Under the pieces are notes generated by a model that was not told where the DNA came from, did not search any database, and saw only the letters and a list, made by a program, of their open reading frames with translations. Positions 31,606 to 44,400 of a stretch of DNA of 63,016 nt are shown here, one piece after another. The DNA comes from Gnetum montanum (Eukaryota; Streptophyta; Gnetopsida; Gnetales; Gnetaceae), in NCBI GenBank assembly GCA_015680685.1, contig MNCI01007823.1, positions 1-63,016 on the forward strand, given 5' to 3'. The position numbers and the translations under genes are program-made. Position 1 is the first letter of the stretch. Each line of letters opens with the position of its first letter.

Positions 31606-33530
31606 ATGACTTCTTCTCATAGGGATGATTCACTATCAAGGTTCAAGCATACAACCAATCAACAAAGGAATGAATGGTTAATTTTTCCAGTCCCCCAACA
31701 ACATAAAGTGATATATACTCATCTTGATGAGTATGTGCCAGACTTCACCTTCATCCTACATTAGGATGAACAATGGCAGTGGAGGGACATGAAGGGCAAC
31801 ATTGTGTTGCCACTCAATCAATCCATTCCTATGATGCTGCACCAAACTCTTATGAGGTTACACATCTAAGGGCTCAATGCTGAATACATTGTGTAGGACC
31901 ATGACTACTGAGATTACCATCCTACTAAGGACCAATGAAAAAGAGATTAGCAACAAGAGAGGTGCTATGAAACTTTGAATAAAAAATGGTTCAATAACCT
32001 GTTATTCCTTCTAGGTCAAAAAGATAGTAAGGATACTTTCTCTAGGGGTTCTAAATTCACTAACTCTCATTCCCTTAGTTTTGATAAAGGGGGCTTGAAC
32101 TAGAATTTATAGTCTACTATAAACAATCCTAATTCAGGAAAGAATGGGTCCCATGATCATGGAGGATCCAAAGGTGGGAGTCATGGTAGGAATGGGGACA
32201 AGCATCGTAATGATGACAGATATGATGATCATGGTTGTGAGCAAATAAGAGTGGGTAGTAGGCACCGTGCTGGTGTTGGCTCTCCTTTCTCTTCTTCACC
32301 TTCAACATCCTCTCATTCGTCCTCTAACTTCAACCGAAGGAGGTGACCATGAGGGAGGTGATCAGTGGAATAAAGATGATCGTAGGGCCCACCGAACTAG
32401 TCGAGACCAAGGGCATGGGCAATCAAGGGAGGCCTACCATCATGAAAGAATGAAAATAGAGGACATCATGGGCATCATGGAAATCATAGGGGCTATGACC
32501 ATGATGAGACTTTGCTTACAACAAGAAACATGCTAAACATTTCAGAGGTAATAAGAATTCCAACAAGGCATGTGAAAGATAGCAAAATCAAACAGTTGGA
32601 TATGAATGATATTCCCAAGTTCGAAGGGGGATACAACTTAGATTCACAGAACCATCTTCAAGCCTTTCATGATGCATGTGCCTTACAGAACATCAAAATT
32701 AAATGAAAAAAGGTAAATTTATTCCTAAGGATTCTAATTAAAGAAGTTAAAAGTTGGTACCAATCATTGGAGCTGAAATCAATCTGTCGATGAAGTATAA
32801 TGCTTGAGCTCCTCAATGAAAAATATCAAACGTACTCCTGAGTATCCAATCTGATAAAGCAGATCCAAGGTTGGAAACAAGGAACACCTAGAACCTTCAA
32901 TGCAACAATGGGCAAGTACTATTATCTTTTGCACTTAGTGTCCTAGCCATGATTATTCTCAAAGAGAGCAGCTTTGCCATATCATAGATGGACTCTGAAC
33001 AAAAATGAGGAGAAGTCTTGGGGTCTATGCCTAGAAGATACTTTCAAAACTTAGAGGCCATTAGATCCAAAGGCTTATTGAGCATGTTGCTAAAGAAGAA
33101 GGATAGTTGAGAAAAAGGGAAAATGTGGAAGAGTACAATTGGGACCCTTCCATTAGAAAAAGGGAGGTCCAATTCTATGACAATGAGGAGGAGGCATCAC
33201 TTGATGATGTGGTGCAATGAAAGACCTTATCAATTCAAAAATATGTTTCTAAAATTTTGACCAAGATAGATAAAATGTCGGACTCTTTGAATGAAAAGTT
33301 CCAAAACACTCTAAGAATAGTAGAGGAATCCAAAGACCAAAGTAGTGATCATGATCATAGGTGAAGGAAGGAAGATGAATGTGCCCATCAAAGGGGTAAG
33401 ACCATGGTTGCTACAGTAGAGGAGGTTGTGGACTCTAAATTAGATGATGATGGTGGGTGTGACATATGCCACTATGAACATGCTAAGGGATGTTTTCCTA
33501 TTGTGTCACGCTTGAGGGAGTTTGGAAGGT
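31606..33530 (+). pseudogene. Gag-like polyprotein, family A copy 2
   Basis: Begins MTSSHRDDSLSRFKHTTNQQ at ATG 31606 and is soon interrupted. A His/Gly/Arg-rich stretch covers 32150-32530. The capsid part follows: MNDIPKFEGGYNLDSQNHLQ (about 32602), FHDACALQNI, SWYQSLELKSI and LLNEKYQTY (about 32812). A knuckle-like CDICHYEHAKGC ends the frame near 33500 (C-x2-C-x3-H-x3-C, tighter than the usual C-x2-C-x4-H-x4-C). It is related to the minus-strand gags, which share GGY-LD-HLQAF-DA and QIQGWKQ. Numerous stops. Confidence 0.75.
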
Positions 33531-33537
33531 CTATAAT

Positions 33538-35990
33538 GACTTTGGAATGTTGAACATGGTGACTTATAAAGATCATTTCTCATTGCCATTTTTGGGCTAG
33601 GTTTTGGACACCATTTCTAGGTAATAATTTTATAGCTTTCTAAATGGTTATAATGGCTATAACCAAATCTATATTGCACCAGAGGATTAAGCAAAAACAA
33701 CATTCACAAGTCCCTGGGGACTTTTGCATATAAAAGGATGTCATTTGGTTCATGTGATGCTCCTACAACCTTCCAATGCCTTGTCCTAAGCCTCTTTCAA
33801 TAGCAAATTGTTAGCAGTGTGGAAGTCTTCATTGATGACCTCTCCACCTAGGGGCCTACATTTGAGCAATCCCTAGACCATCTTGAGCAAGTGCTAAAAA
33901 GGTGTGTGGAGACAAACCTTTAGCTCAATTGGCAGAAAAGTCGTTTGATGGTCCAGGGAGACATTGCTTTAGGGCATAGAATATCTGAAAAAGGGATCAA
34001 GATGGATCCTAAAAAAAATAAGGATCATCCAAGGAAATACAAAACAACCAGAAATTGTCAAAGATGTGAGGTCATTCCTTGGACACACTAGCTACTACCA
34101 GCAATTCATAGAAAATTTCTCTAAGATTGCTAAATTGTTGGTGAAGCTAACAAAGAAGGATGCTCCATTTTTTTGGATTGAGGAGTGTGAGAATGCATTA
34201 TAGCACCTCACACAGAAGCTCATGAAAACTTCAATTCTACAAGCACTTGATTAGTTTAAACCATTCCACATCATGACAAATGCATTAAATTATGCCTTGG
34301 GAGTCATGCTCATGCAACTGGATGATCATAAATGTCCTTACTACATTTATTACATGAGCCAAAGCATTGTGGGTGCATAGCTGAATTAAATTACAATAGA
34401 GAAGGAATTGATGATGTTGTTGTATGCCTTGGAAAAATTTATGTACTATGTGCTTGGGTACAAGGTATTCATGCACACAAACTAGAGTGTAATTTGATTC
34501 ATAATGAACAAACCAATGGTGAGCCCTTGTATCATACAATGCCTTGTGATCTTACAAGAATTTGATCTTATGATGGTAGATCAAAATGGAATCAAGAATG
34601 TGGTTGCTAATCACTTATCTTGGTTGAGATGGAACAACAAAGAGAAGGAGAGACCACTTTCTGATCAATTTCTTGATGAACTTCTCTTTGCTGGTGCTAT
34701 AAATGAACAAGTGCCCAATGAGCCTCATTGGTACGATGATATTTTCACTTATCTTCTTACTCAGGAGATGCCATAAAGGTTGGATCATAGGAAGAAACAA
34801 TAGTTTCTTCATTGGGTGAAATACTTCATGAAGATCAACAAACACCTCTGCAATATGTACATCAATGGCCTAGTTCATTGGTGTGTCCCTAATGTTGATT
34901 AACTATGCATTCTCTAAGATGCTCTCAAGGGTCCTTATGGGAACCACTATGTTTGAAGATGCACAACCATTAAGATCCTCATGGCAAGGTATTATTGGCC
35001 AACACTCTTTAGGGGCACCCACCAATTCATCCACTCTTGTGAACATTGTCAATGTGATGGTGGGATGATTGCTCGAATGGAGGAACCTCAGTAGTGGATC
35101 CAACCATAGGAACCCTTTGACATCTAGGGCATTGAATTCATGAATCCCATCACATCCATGTAAAATGAAAAGTCATACATGATAGTCATTGTTGACTATT
35201 GTACAAAATGGGCAGAAGTAGCAGCTGTCACTGACTGTATGTCTTCTACAGCTACTCAATTTGTATAAAAAATGTTGTAAACAAGTTTGGTGTGGCACAT
35301 GCACTTATTTCTAACAATGGTAATTACTTTACAAGCACTACATTTATGAAGCTCATGCAACACTTGGGGGTTAAACATAAATTAACAACACCTTACCACC
35401 CCCAAGCCAATAATCAAGTAGAGGTAACAAATAGGAAAATCACTAAGATCTTAGCAAGAACAGTTACTAAAGATATATGAGAGACTGGAGGAAAAAACTC
35501 AATGATGCCCTTTGGACCTATCACTCAACCTAGAAAATTACCAACTTTTTCTATTCAATCCAAGCTTTGTCCCCTTTCAACAGCTTGTGACCTTAACCTT
35601 GACATAAGTCTAGTACAAAAAGAAAGACTAATAAACCTCAACCTGCTAGATGAGAATCAATTGGTATCCCTATCATCTAACGAGTTGCACAAGGCATTCA
35701 ACAAGCAATGTCATGATCTCAAAATAAGAAAAGTAAAATTTCAACCAAGAGATAAGGTCCTTTACTAGAACCCCACACATGTGTCACAAAGAACTAAATT
35801 TCAAACATTGTGGTAAGGGCCTTGCATCATCTATGAAACCTTTTCTTATGGGGCTATGTTGATATACAAACCTGAAAGCTCAAATAAGAAATTGCTGGTC
35901 AACATACAACAAATCAAACCTTTCCATGAGCATAAGAGAGCCAGTGACCACAACTCCTCCTTAGATGGACAAGCATGCTTAGTGTTTTAG
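33538..35990 (+). pseudogene. Pol (RT, RNase H, integrase), family A copy 2
   Basis: Joins gag at about 33538, where the sequence becomes LNMVTYKDHFSLPF of the RT fingers; everything upstream (protease, RT start) is lost. RT continues with NGYNGYNQIYIAPED and VFIDDLS (33828), whose FIDD keeps the catalytic pair. RNase H ends VVANHLSWL near 34600. Integrase has SCEHCQCDGG (about 35035), here with both zinc cysteines, then ISNNGNYF (second Asp changed to Asn) and NQVEVTNRK, where the Glu is kept. Many stops; dead copy. Confidence 0.83.
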
Positions 35991-37031
35991 ATCTCTTCCA
36001 TTCTAATCATACAAAGTGGCTCCTTAGTTTTTACACTTTTTTACTTTACACCATTTTTTATTTTACAACATTGTTAGTACATTTTTCTCTTTCTTACATA
36101 TTTTACAATTTATTTTATATTTTACTTTATTTGGTTTGAATTTCTCTTATGTTTATTTTGTCTTGTTTTTCCTTTCTTGCTAATAGGACACAGTGCAGTT
36201 ATAACTTCTTGATGGTGGCTTGTACTATAATGTTATTTGATTGCTAATGTCTAGATTCTATCTTTGCATTATGGAATTGATAACTAAGAAATTTTTTATT
36301 TTTTAGGAAATAGGTAGTGAGTCCACATCATCCACCCATCCACAAACTCTAGGGTATTCCTTGTTTTGAAAGTATGAGGTTCCTTCCTTAATAAAACTTT
36401 TAATAAACTTATGACCTTGATAATTTCTAAACTTGTGAAGTATTAAATGGATTGATAAGGGTGTGAATTCAAGGGGATTTGATGCTCTCTATACTTTCTT
36501 GTCCTCTTAAGTACCTAAGTGTTTTCATGAATTTCTTATCATTCCATTGCTGATCATTAACAAGAAGCTAAAGTCTTTGCATGGTGTGGTTCCCATCCAA
36601 AAATCCATAAAAACATAAGAGCAAAAAAATGATGAGAATTCAATGCACATCCCCTAGACTCAATAACGAGCTATAAGAATTAGTTATGACACTAGAAAGA
36701 AATGTTACCCATGACTAAGGATTCCCTCTAACAAAGGCCCTTTCTCACTTCTTACTTCTCTTTTCTTCTCTTTAAGGAATGATGATTGATTTGTGAGAGC
36801 ATTATTGCATCTCAAGGGGATGGACTAATCTAAGAGTATCAATGTGAAGTCACTAGAAGTGGTTCATTTTGATATAGACTAAGGATGGACTTTATCAAGT
36901 CATCTTAAACATAAGCTCCACAAGGGACTTCGTGTGACCACAATTTGAAACTCCATTTCACCTTCTCTTTCATTCACTACTACTTTCCATAACTTACCTC
37001 ATTACTGATTTTTCATGATTTTTTTCAATGT
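35991..37031 (+). other. Non-coding 3' internal section of family A copy 2
   Basis: Collinear with 3430-4440 of copy 1, for example the T-rich block near 36030-36170 and CTTTGCATGGTGTGGTTCC near 36573 against CTTTGCATGGCGTGGTTCC near 4031. No gene. The section is cut by the solo LTR and continues at 37896. Confidence 0.7.
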
Positions 37032-37895
37032 TGATGAATCATGTTTTTCATATGCTCCAATATCAGGGTGGTTGTGATATCAGGTACACGATAGCGAGTA
37101 CGCGATATCAAGGTCCAAGAAGCGATATTGTACATTTGATATCACAGGGTTACTCCCCGATCTATAAATACAACCCTTGGGCACACAATTGGAAGTAGTT
37201 TGGAGGTCAAGTAGCAAAATTCTTGCAATTTGTTCATTTGAGAGTTAGATTATTTTCCAAGTGCTTGTAGCAGGAGGTCTAAGTGTGATCGGATCTTTAT
37301 TCAAGCATTGATGTACCTGAACATACCATTGTATTGGCTATAAAGACGAGCTCTTTGATTCATCCTTGCAACACTTGATACTTTCTTTCTTTATGCATTT
37401 ATATATTAATTTTTCATGTAGTTCACATTTAATGTTATTCATTCAGTAATTAGTTTTGATTAATAAAGTAATTAATTAAAATACACAAGCACGACCCCTT
37501 TGAACATACGTGTGACACTTGGTAGCACAGAAACAATTAGCATTTGACAACCCAACAGTGTTACTCGAAGTTCAAGATGTGTCCGAAAAGTGGGGATGGT
37601 TACTTGTGTTAGGCTAGATTAGGCAGTAGTTTACTTAGCACTTAATTACTCTCACTTTTGTTCTTGTTTTAGTTGATCAAATTAATAAAACTAAAAATAA
37701 TAAAAATCTTATGCCTCACTTTGGACTAAACCATACATGACAAAGCTACTACTAGTCCAAGTGGGAAGACAATGAACTGCAATCAATGTGTAACTATCTA
37801 GGTGCCACAACTAGTCCATCTACAGAGTTCGACCAGATCATGCATACATGCTCATATTCGTATGGTTGAGTGTAGAGGTACATCACCACTCATCA
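37032..37895 (+). repeat. Solo LTR with 5-bp target duplication AATGT
   Basis: Starts TGATGAATCATG, ends CATCACCACTCATCA at 37895. AATGT lies directly on both sides (37027-37031 and 37896-37900). The host element sequence, compared with copy 1 around 4440-4470, continues across without the LTR. U3 holds GATATC at about 37077, 37107 and 37138 and TATAAAT at 37163-37169. No internal region follows, so this is a product of LTR-LTR recombination. Confidence 0.9.
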
Positions 37896-38280
37896 AATGT
37901 CTTAGTCTAATGTGTCAAAATTCTTAGGTAGGTTCTTACGAGATTTAGTCCTTAACTTTCCACAACCATTAATCAACCATGGGACCTAGAGACTCCTTAG
38001 TTTAAAGGCATGTAAGGGAATTATGGTAATAAGCCTACTTTAGGGAGGATCCACTTTCATACTTCTTGGTTGGGTTGGTTATTTTTTTATCCTTAGGCAT
38101 TTTCACGATCTAATTCTTTGTGTGCTTCATCAATGACATCCAATTATGTACTACTTCACAATGTTCTCCAATGAAACATTCTTTTTGTTGACTATTATAT
38201 AACCCTCTTAAATAATTTCATCATGTTCATGGATTTAAAACTCTTTGTATTTCCCTTACCTTTAATGTTGATAATTTTCA
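37896..38280 (+). other. Continuation of family A copy 2 after the solo LTR
   Basis: Aligned by eye with 4462-4700 of copy 1: AAATTCTT, CCTAGAGACTCC against CCTAGAGCCTGCAGACTC, AAGGCAT-AAGGG, GGATCCACTTTCATACTTCTTGG against GGATCCACTGGCATTCC, and CATCAATGACATCC against CATCCATGACATC. Similarity fades after about 38200. Confidence 0.7.
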
Positions 38281-38595
38281 GAGCCCAAAAATTTGCAGAG
38301 CCATAACTTTCCAATCACTTATCCAATTTACCTAGTTTGTCAATCCTACCACTACCAAAGGTAAGCTCTACAATATGGGGGCCACACAGGATTTTGACAA
38401 AAAAATTTCAAAATTTTTCTAACTCCCACAAAGGTTTAACTAATGAAATGACATTAAAATCATCAATTTATGAGGTTAAACCCTTCCAATGAACTCTAGT
38501 CGTCATAGAAATCAAATAATATTAAAATAATCAATCTGCCATAATCACAACTTAGCCAATTCTAACTACCCAAAAGAGAAAGGGTACCTATATTG
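38281..38595. other. Unassigned spacer before the chromovirus array
   Basis: About 315 bases that match neither family A nor, by eye, the corresponding part of the longer LTRs at 44706 and 52235. It may be a diverged LTR middle or an insertion at the truncated end of LTR 1. Confidence 0.4.
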
Positions 38596-40210
38596 CTATA
38601 TCTCTTTTAAATTTGTTTCTAGATATTAACCATTGCAAATTATTGAAAGGATTTGAATTTTAATTGATTATGAGTCTTTGGATAGTTGGGGCATGTATTT
38701 TATTGATCTTGGCTTGTGATTGGATGTTGAAATTTTTGAGTATTTAGACCCCTTGAATATGTCTTAGAACCTTTGTTGAATTAGATCTTATTTTATTCTT
38801 TGACCATTAGATTTTTTGAGACATGATAGACTATTGAGTTGTTGCAAAACATGTTAAATTGTTGAAATTTAGGTTTAGCTATGACATGTTAGATTAATGG
38901 TTTTTTATTGCTCATTTAAAAGTGATGTTTGAGTCCCTTTACCATCAATGTTGGTTTGCCATATTTGATGATTGTGGGATGGCTAAGTGATGTCATTGTT
39001 TGATTGTTTGCTATGTATTGGATGATGAAGCTACCATTGAGTTTGTGGGTAGTTGGAGATGGGCTTCATGGAGTTGATTTTTATGATTGTCCCCCACTAT
39101 CAGTGCACTAGTATGGTTCTTGATCCTAGACACATTCGATAGGAGAGGATTTTCCATGGCTTATTGGTGTTTTTTGGTTGGTTCCTCTAGAACGTTAGAG
39201 ATGGGTATCCACTAGGACACCTCTAACATTGACATGTGTGAGAACCTTGGTGGGATATATTGGGACATCTTGGTTTATTAAGACTAATAATAAATCTATG
39301 TGCATGGTAATTAAATATTTCTTGGAAACATTTGATTGAAAAACTTGAAATTATTCATGATAATTTGATACACATTAACACTAGGTGTAGTGTGTTCTAG
39401 CCTCCTTGTTTTTTTTTATTGATGGATGAAGTGGATAGATGTTGGTCTTTGATCATTGTGATGGTCAAATAAATTGGAATTCATGTTTCTTGGATAGATG
39501 CTTGCAACTATATGTTGGCATGTTTGTGGATTCCTATTTCCTTAATAGATAGATGATCTTGGATATTATAGTGTTTGGATGATTGGATATGTTTTTCACT
39601 AATTGTATTTGTAGGTACCAAGCCTCAATTACAAGAGGATGCCAAGGTTACTTAGTAGTAGGTAATATTTTTGTTTTATGTACAGGTATTTTAGGCTAGG
39701 AAGAGCATGGAGTGCTTGTACTTTGAAGATGTTTATAACATAGGTTGGAATTATATGTTATTTGGAATTATAATTGCTATTTCATAGGTAGATGTATATA
39801 AATATGATTCATGTACTTAGTCTTTTATAGTAGACTTTGTATATATTATGAATTATGATGTGATAATGAAAACTTATCATATATCTTTATGTAAGATGTG
39901 TTTTGATGGAATGATTATGGAATTTATAATGTTATTGAATTTGAGATTTCTTTTTGTGGTTGCTTATAATTTAAATATTTATTACTTTCATATATATTCA
40001 TGTTAATATTAAAAGATATAACTTATTCATGTTGTCTTGTCATCATTTAATCTCTTCTTCATCCTTTTGGTCATGGCTTCATATAATTCTTTTTTCCTTT
40101 TGTTGTGTTAAAATGATTTAATTTCATTACCCTACCATGACCACTCTTTGTTACTTATTATTACCCCATGTAAGGATCTTCATTCTAAGGCTAGGAAGGA
40201 CGGTGTTACA
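38596..40210 (+). repeat. Chromovirus LTR 1 (5'-truncated)
   Basis: Matches the last half of LTR2 from TATATCTCTTTTAAATTTG onward through GAAAGGATTTGA, GAACCTTTGTTGAATTAGATC and TCATATATCTTTATGTAAGA, ending GGTGTTACA at 40210 just before the primer site. The first half of the LTR is missing. Confidence 0.85.
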
Positions 40211-40212
40211 AG

Positions 40213-40230
40213 TTGATATGAGGGCATAGG
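40213..40230 (+). other. Primer-binding site, initiator-tRNA-Met type (INT1)
   Basis: TTGATATGAGGGCATAGG follows the LTR end after two bases. It is a decayed form of the TTGGTATCAGAGC-type site used by many plant Ty3/gypsy elements. Confidence 0.65.
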
Positions 40231-40267
40231 TTTGACAATTTTCTCATTTTCCATAGTTTGTTCAATT

Positions 40268-41402
40268 ATGGTAGGAGCTAGGCAAGGTCATTGTTGAGGT
40301 AGAAGGATGGATATTAGACCTAGTCAACCAAGTCTAATGCTTAAACCTATTGCTAATCAAGTGGAGTAGCCTTCAATAGAAATTTTTGTAGAGAATGTGA
40401 TCCCAACACTAATATCAAATGAGGGGATAAGCCAAGATAATTTCAATCACTATATAGAGCAATTCCTCCATCAACACATGGAGGGAAACATATTACAACC
40501 ATGATCTATGATGGTTTCAGGGGGAAGTTATAGCAGGGTATCCATGGAGCTAGAGCTTATGGAATAGTTCTATAAGCTTGCACCACCAACATTTAAAGGG
40601 GAGAAGGACCCTACTACAAATATGGAAAGGCTTGAGAAGATCATCAAAATCTTCAAGCTATTAGGATGCACTCCAAAGTAGCAAACATGTTTGGCCATCT
40701 TTCAATTCAAAGGTGCTTCCAAGTGATGGTGGGATGTGGAGAAGGTTGCACATCATTGTGAGGATCAAGATAATTATTGGACTAACTTTGTCTCAGTGTT
40801 CAGCCAACACTATGTACTTTCATATTTTTTGAAGACTAAAGAAGATGAATTTCATAGCCTCTACCAAGGTGGCAAGTTAGTAAGTAAGTATGAGTGCAAT
40901 TTTTCAAAGCTAATCATGTATGTTCCTCACATACATGTGAATGACATGGCAAGGGCTATATGATTCATCCAAGGCCTTTGATTAAGGATCATATCCTCCC
41001 TCAAGTTCATCTGACATATGAGGAAGCTTGAGTTATTGTGTTGGAGCTAGAATGTAGTTAGGGGATGGAAGCAGCATGTCGTGATTATTCTCATAAGAGG
41101 GTTCAATCCTCTTCTCAAAAATTTCATGAACTAAAATGTGCCTATAGTATTGATCCTAGAAGGACTTAATCTCAATAGTAGTGTATGAGATGTGGAAACT
41201 TTCAGGGGTAGATCACTTGTTACAGTTGTGCTAAAGCTGGGCATACTAGGTGGGAATGCCTCAACTATCATAAATATTACTAGCCTAGCCCTAAGAGCTT
41301 TAATTGCTCAAATATTTCAAGAAATGGTGGTTCTTAATAGGGAGGAAAACCTCCAAGGGACCATGGTGGTACTAGAACGTAGGCTCATATTTATGGTTTG
41401 AT
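40268..41402 (+). pseudogene. Chromovirus gag, copy INT1
   Basis: Starts at ATG 40268. The retrotransposon gag core is clear: PPTFKGEKDPTTNMERLEK (about 40580), FQFKGASK, WTNFVSVFSQHYV (about 40778), KEDEFHSLYQGGKLVSKYEC and SKLIMYVPHI. A complete zinc knuckle, CYSCAKAGHTRWEC, lies at 41218-41259 (C-x2-C-x4-H-x4-C). Several stops separate these parts. Confidence 0.8.
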
Positions 41403-41439
41403 AGATCAACTGATGGAGAGATAATCCAACACAATTATG

Positions 41440-44400
41440 GAGATAGGAGGTATGATCTTAGATCTTGATGTTTTGATTATCTTTGATCCTAGTGTTAGTC
41501 ATTCTTTTATTGATCCTTAAGTAGTTAAAAGGATGCACTTGATATGTAAACCCCTAGCCAAAGGGTTTGCTATTAGTATTATGGCTGATAGTATGCTTGC
41601 TATGCACCAAGTCTATAGATCTATTTTCTTAATAATCTAGGATGTTCCTTGGCCTTATGAACTTCATGTCATGAGCCTAGGGAATTACAATATTATTCTT
41701 GGGATGGATATGTTGGCACATTTCCAGGGTATCTTGGATTATTATCATAAGATGTCATCCTTAGTAGTAGACAAGGGTGTACAAGTGATTGTGCACATGA
41801 AGCCCTATAGGATTAAGATAGACTTGTCTTCATCAAGATATTTTTTCCCTTTATTGTAGAAAGGTCAGTATTACTTTTTCATCTCTATTAATGATATTTC
41901 TTCACCATTGGTAATTGATAAAATCCCTATGACCTATGAATTTTCTAACATCTTCAGGTCAAAGTTTTTAGAGTTACCTCCTAGACAAGAGGTAGAGTTT
42001 GAGATTGATCTTAAACATGGTACCAAACCTATCTCCAAAGCACTAGATACGATGTCACCTATTGAATTGGTGGAACTAAAACTCAACTTTAGGAGTTTCT
42101 AGATAAGGCTTGATTCATCCAAGTGTGTATCCTTGAGGAGCTCTATTCTCTTTATAAAAATGGATTAATTACCATCAACTAAATCAAGTGATAGTAAAGA
42201 ACAAGTATTCCTTACCTTTCATAGATGATTTGTTTGACAAATTGAGGGAAGATCAAGTGTTCTTCAAGATAGATTTGAAGTTAGGATACCATGAGGTTTA
42301 CATTAGAGAAGGAAATATTTCTAAGATAGCCTTTAGGACTTGTTATGGATATTATGATATCTTGGTTCTACCATTTGTACTCACTAAGGCTTCAGTAGTG
42401 TTTATACATCACATGAATAGTTTCATGAGGTCATATCTAGACCATTTTGTCATTATTTTCATTGATGATATATTGGTATATTCAACATTAGATGACCTAC
42501 ATCAGCATCATTTGAGCACCATCTTGCAAATACTTAGAGAGCATCGACTCTATGCTCAACCTTCAAGGTGTTCATTTTGGCATCATAAGATTCAATTCTT
42601 AGGTTATGTTATCTCAAAGGCTAGAATAGTAGTGGATCCTACTAAAATATCAATCATTAGGGATTGGAATATTCTTAAGGATATTGTAGAGGTTCATAGC
42701 TTTCTTGGTTTGGTAGGTTATTATTGAAGGTTAATTGAGAACTTATCTTACATTGCTTCACCTCTCATGAAGCTATTGAGAATGGACATTGCGTTTCTTT
42801 GGAATCCTCATTGTTAGACTACTTTTGATAAGCTCAAGAGTATATTGACATCAACTCCAATGTTGGCTATGCCTACCCTAGGTGAACCCTTCGATGTATG
42901 TACAGATGCATTAGAAGAAGGGTATGGATGTATCCTTATGCAAAAGGACAAGGTGATAGCATATGTCTCAAGACAATTGAAGCCTCATGAGAGATGCTAT
43001 CCCACCCATGATCTAGATTTTGGAGCAGTGGTATTTACCTTGAAGGTTTGACATCACTATCTCTTTGGAGAAAAATTGATAATTTGGACTAATCATAAAG
43101 GGCTCCAATATCTAATGAATAAATCATAGTTGAACCTATAGTAGCAAAGATGGATAGAGTTATTGGCTTACTTTAACTTTACCATCTAGTATTGGCCAAG
43201 AAAAAGCAATGTGGTTGTAGATGCTTTGAGTCAGATTATTGGTAAACTATATAGCCTTATGATATAGTCTAATGTACTAGACAATATCCAAGTAGAGTAG
43301 GGATGTGATCCCTGGTGTATGCAACTTAGAGGATCTAGTGATTCATTAGTCTTGGTAGATGCATTGGGACTACTTCATTATAAGGATTTGGTATGTGTAC
43401 TCATTACCTTGTGGTAGTGTTTGATAGAGGTGGCTCATCTCAATCAACCTCAAATGCATTGTGGTAGTAATAAAATGTACCAAATGCTAAAGAAGTTATA
43501 TTGTTGATCAGGAATAAAGAAGTGGGTTAGAGAATTTGTAGCAAAGTGCTTAATTTGTTAATAGGTTAAGTTAAAACATCAATGACTAAGTGGATACCTA
43601 TACGCTCATACAATTCTAGAGTGAAAGTGGGAGGTAATTAATATGAACTTCATTACTAGATTTCCTCACACTAAGATTGGTAAGGATGCTATCCTTGTGG
43701 TTTTCAACTTGTTAACAAAGTTTGATCACTTTCTTGCTACAAGGACATTAGCTAGTGCTAAGGATGTAGCACTATTATTTATCATTAAGATTATTCGACC
43801 ACATGGCATTCCTACCAAGACTGTATCAGATCACGATGCGAAAGTCACCTCTTGATTTTGGCAAGCTTTTATGACAAGCCTAGGTAGTGGGTTGAACTTG
43901 AGTTTCATGTATCATACTCAAACAAATGGATAGGTTGAATGAGTTAATCAACTAATAGAAGACATGCTTTGAGCACGTACTTTACAGTTTCTAGAATCTT
44001 GGTATTGTCTACTACTACTGGTAGAGCTTGCCTTCAATAATAACTATTAGAAAAGTTTGAAGGTGGTACTCTATGAGGTCTTGTATCTTAGACCTTGTAG
44101 AACATTATTATGTTGGGATGCAGTTGAGGATAGACAACAAATTAGCTCCAACATTATCCTTCACACCATGAAGCAAATAAAGGTAATTTAAGAGTGGCTC
44201 AAGGATGCTCAAGATCATCAAGTAAGCTACACAAATCATAGAAATAGGCATCTTGAGTTTGTAGTAGGGGACAAGATGTTCATTTGAATCTGTTCATTAA
44301 AGTACTTGATGTTCTTTGGATGAAGAGATAAACTAGAATCTCATTACATTGGCTTCTTTGATGTTTTGCAGTGTATTGGAGGGGTTGCATATTGAGTGAC

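Larger units (their letters stand above)
30629..38280 (+). mobile_element. Ty3/gypsy LTR retrotransposon, family A, copy 2
   Basis: 5' LTR, primer site, gag, fused RT, RNase H, integrase and the long non-coding 3' section follow in plus orientation. The section collinear with copy 1 runs across a solo LTR (37032-37895) and resumes at 37896. Its own 3' LTR was not found; matching sequence fades near 38280. Protease and the RT N-terminus are deleted at about 33538. Confidence 0.83.
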
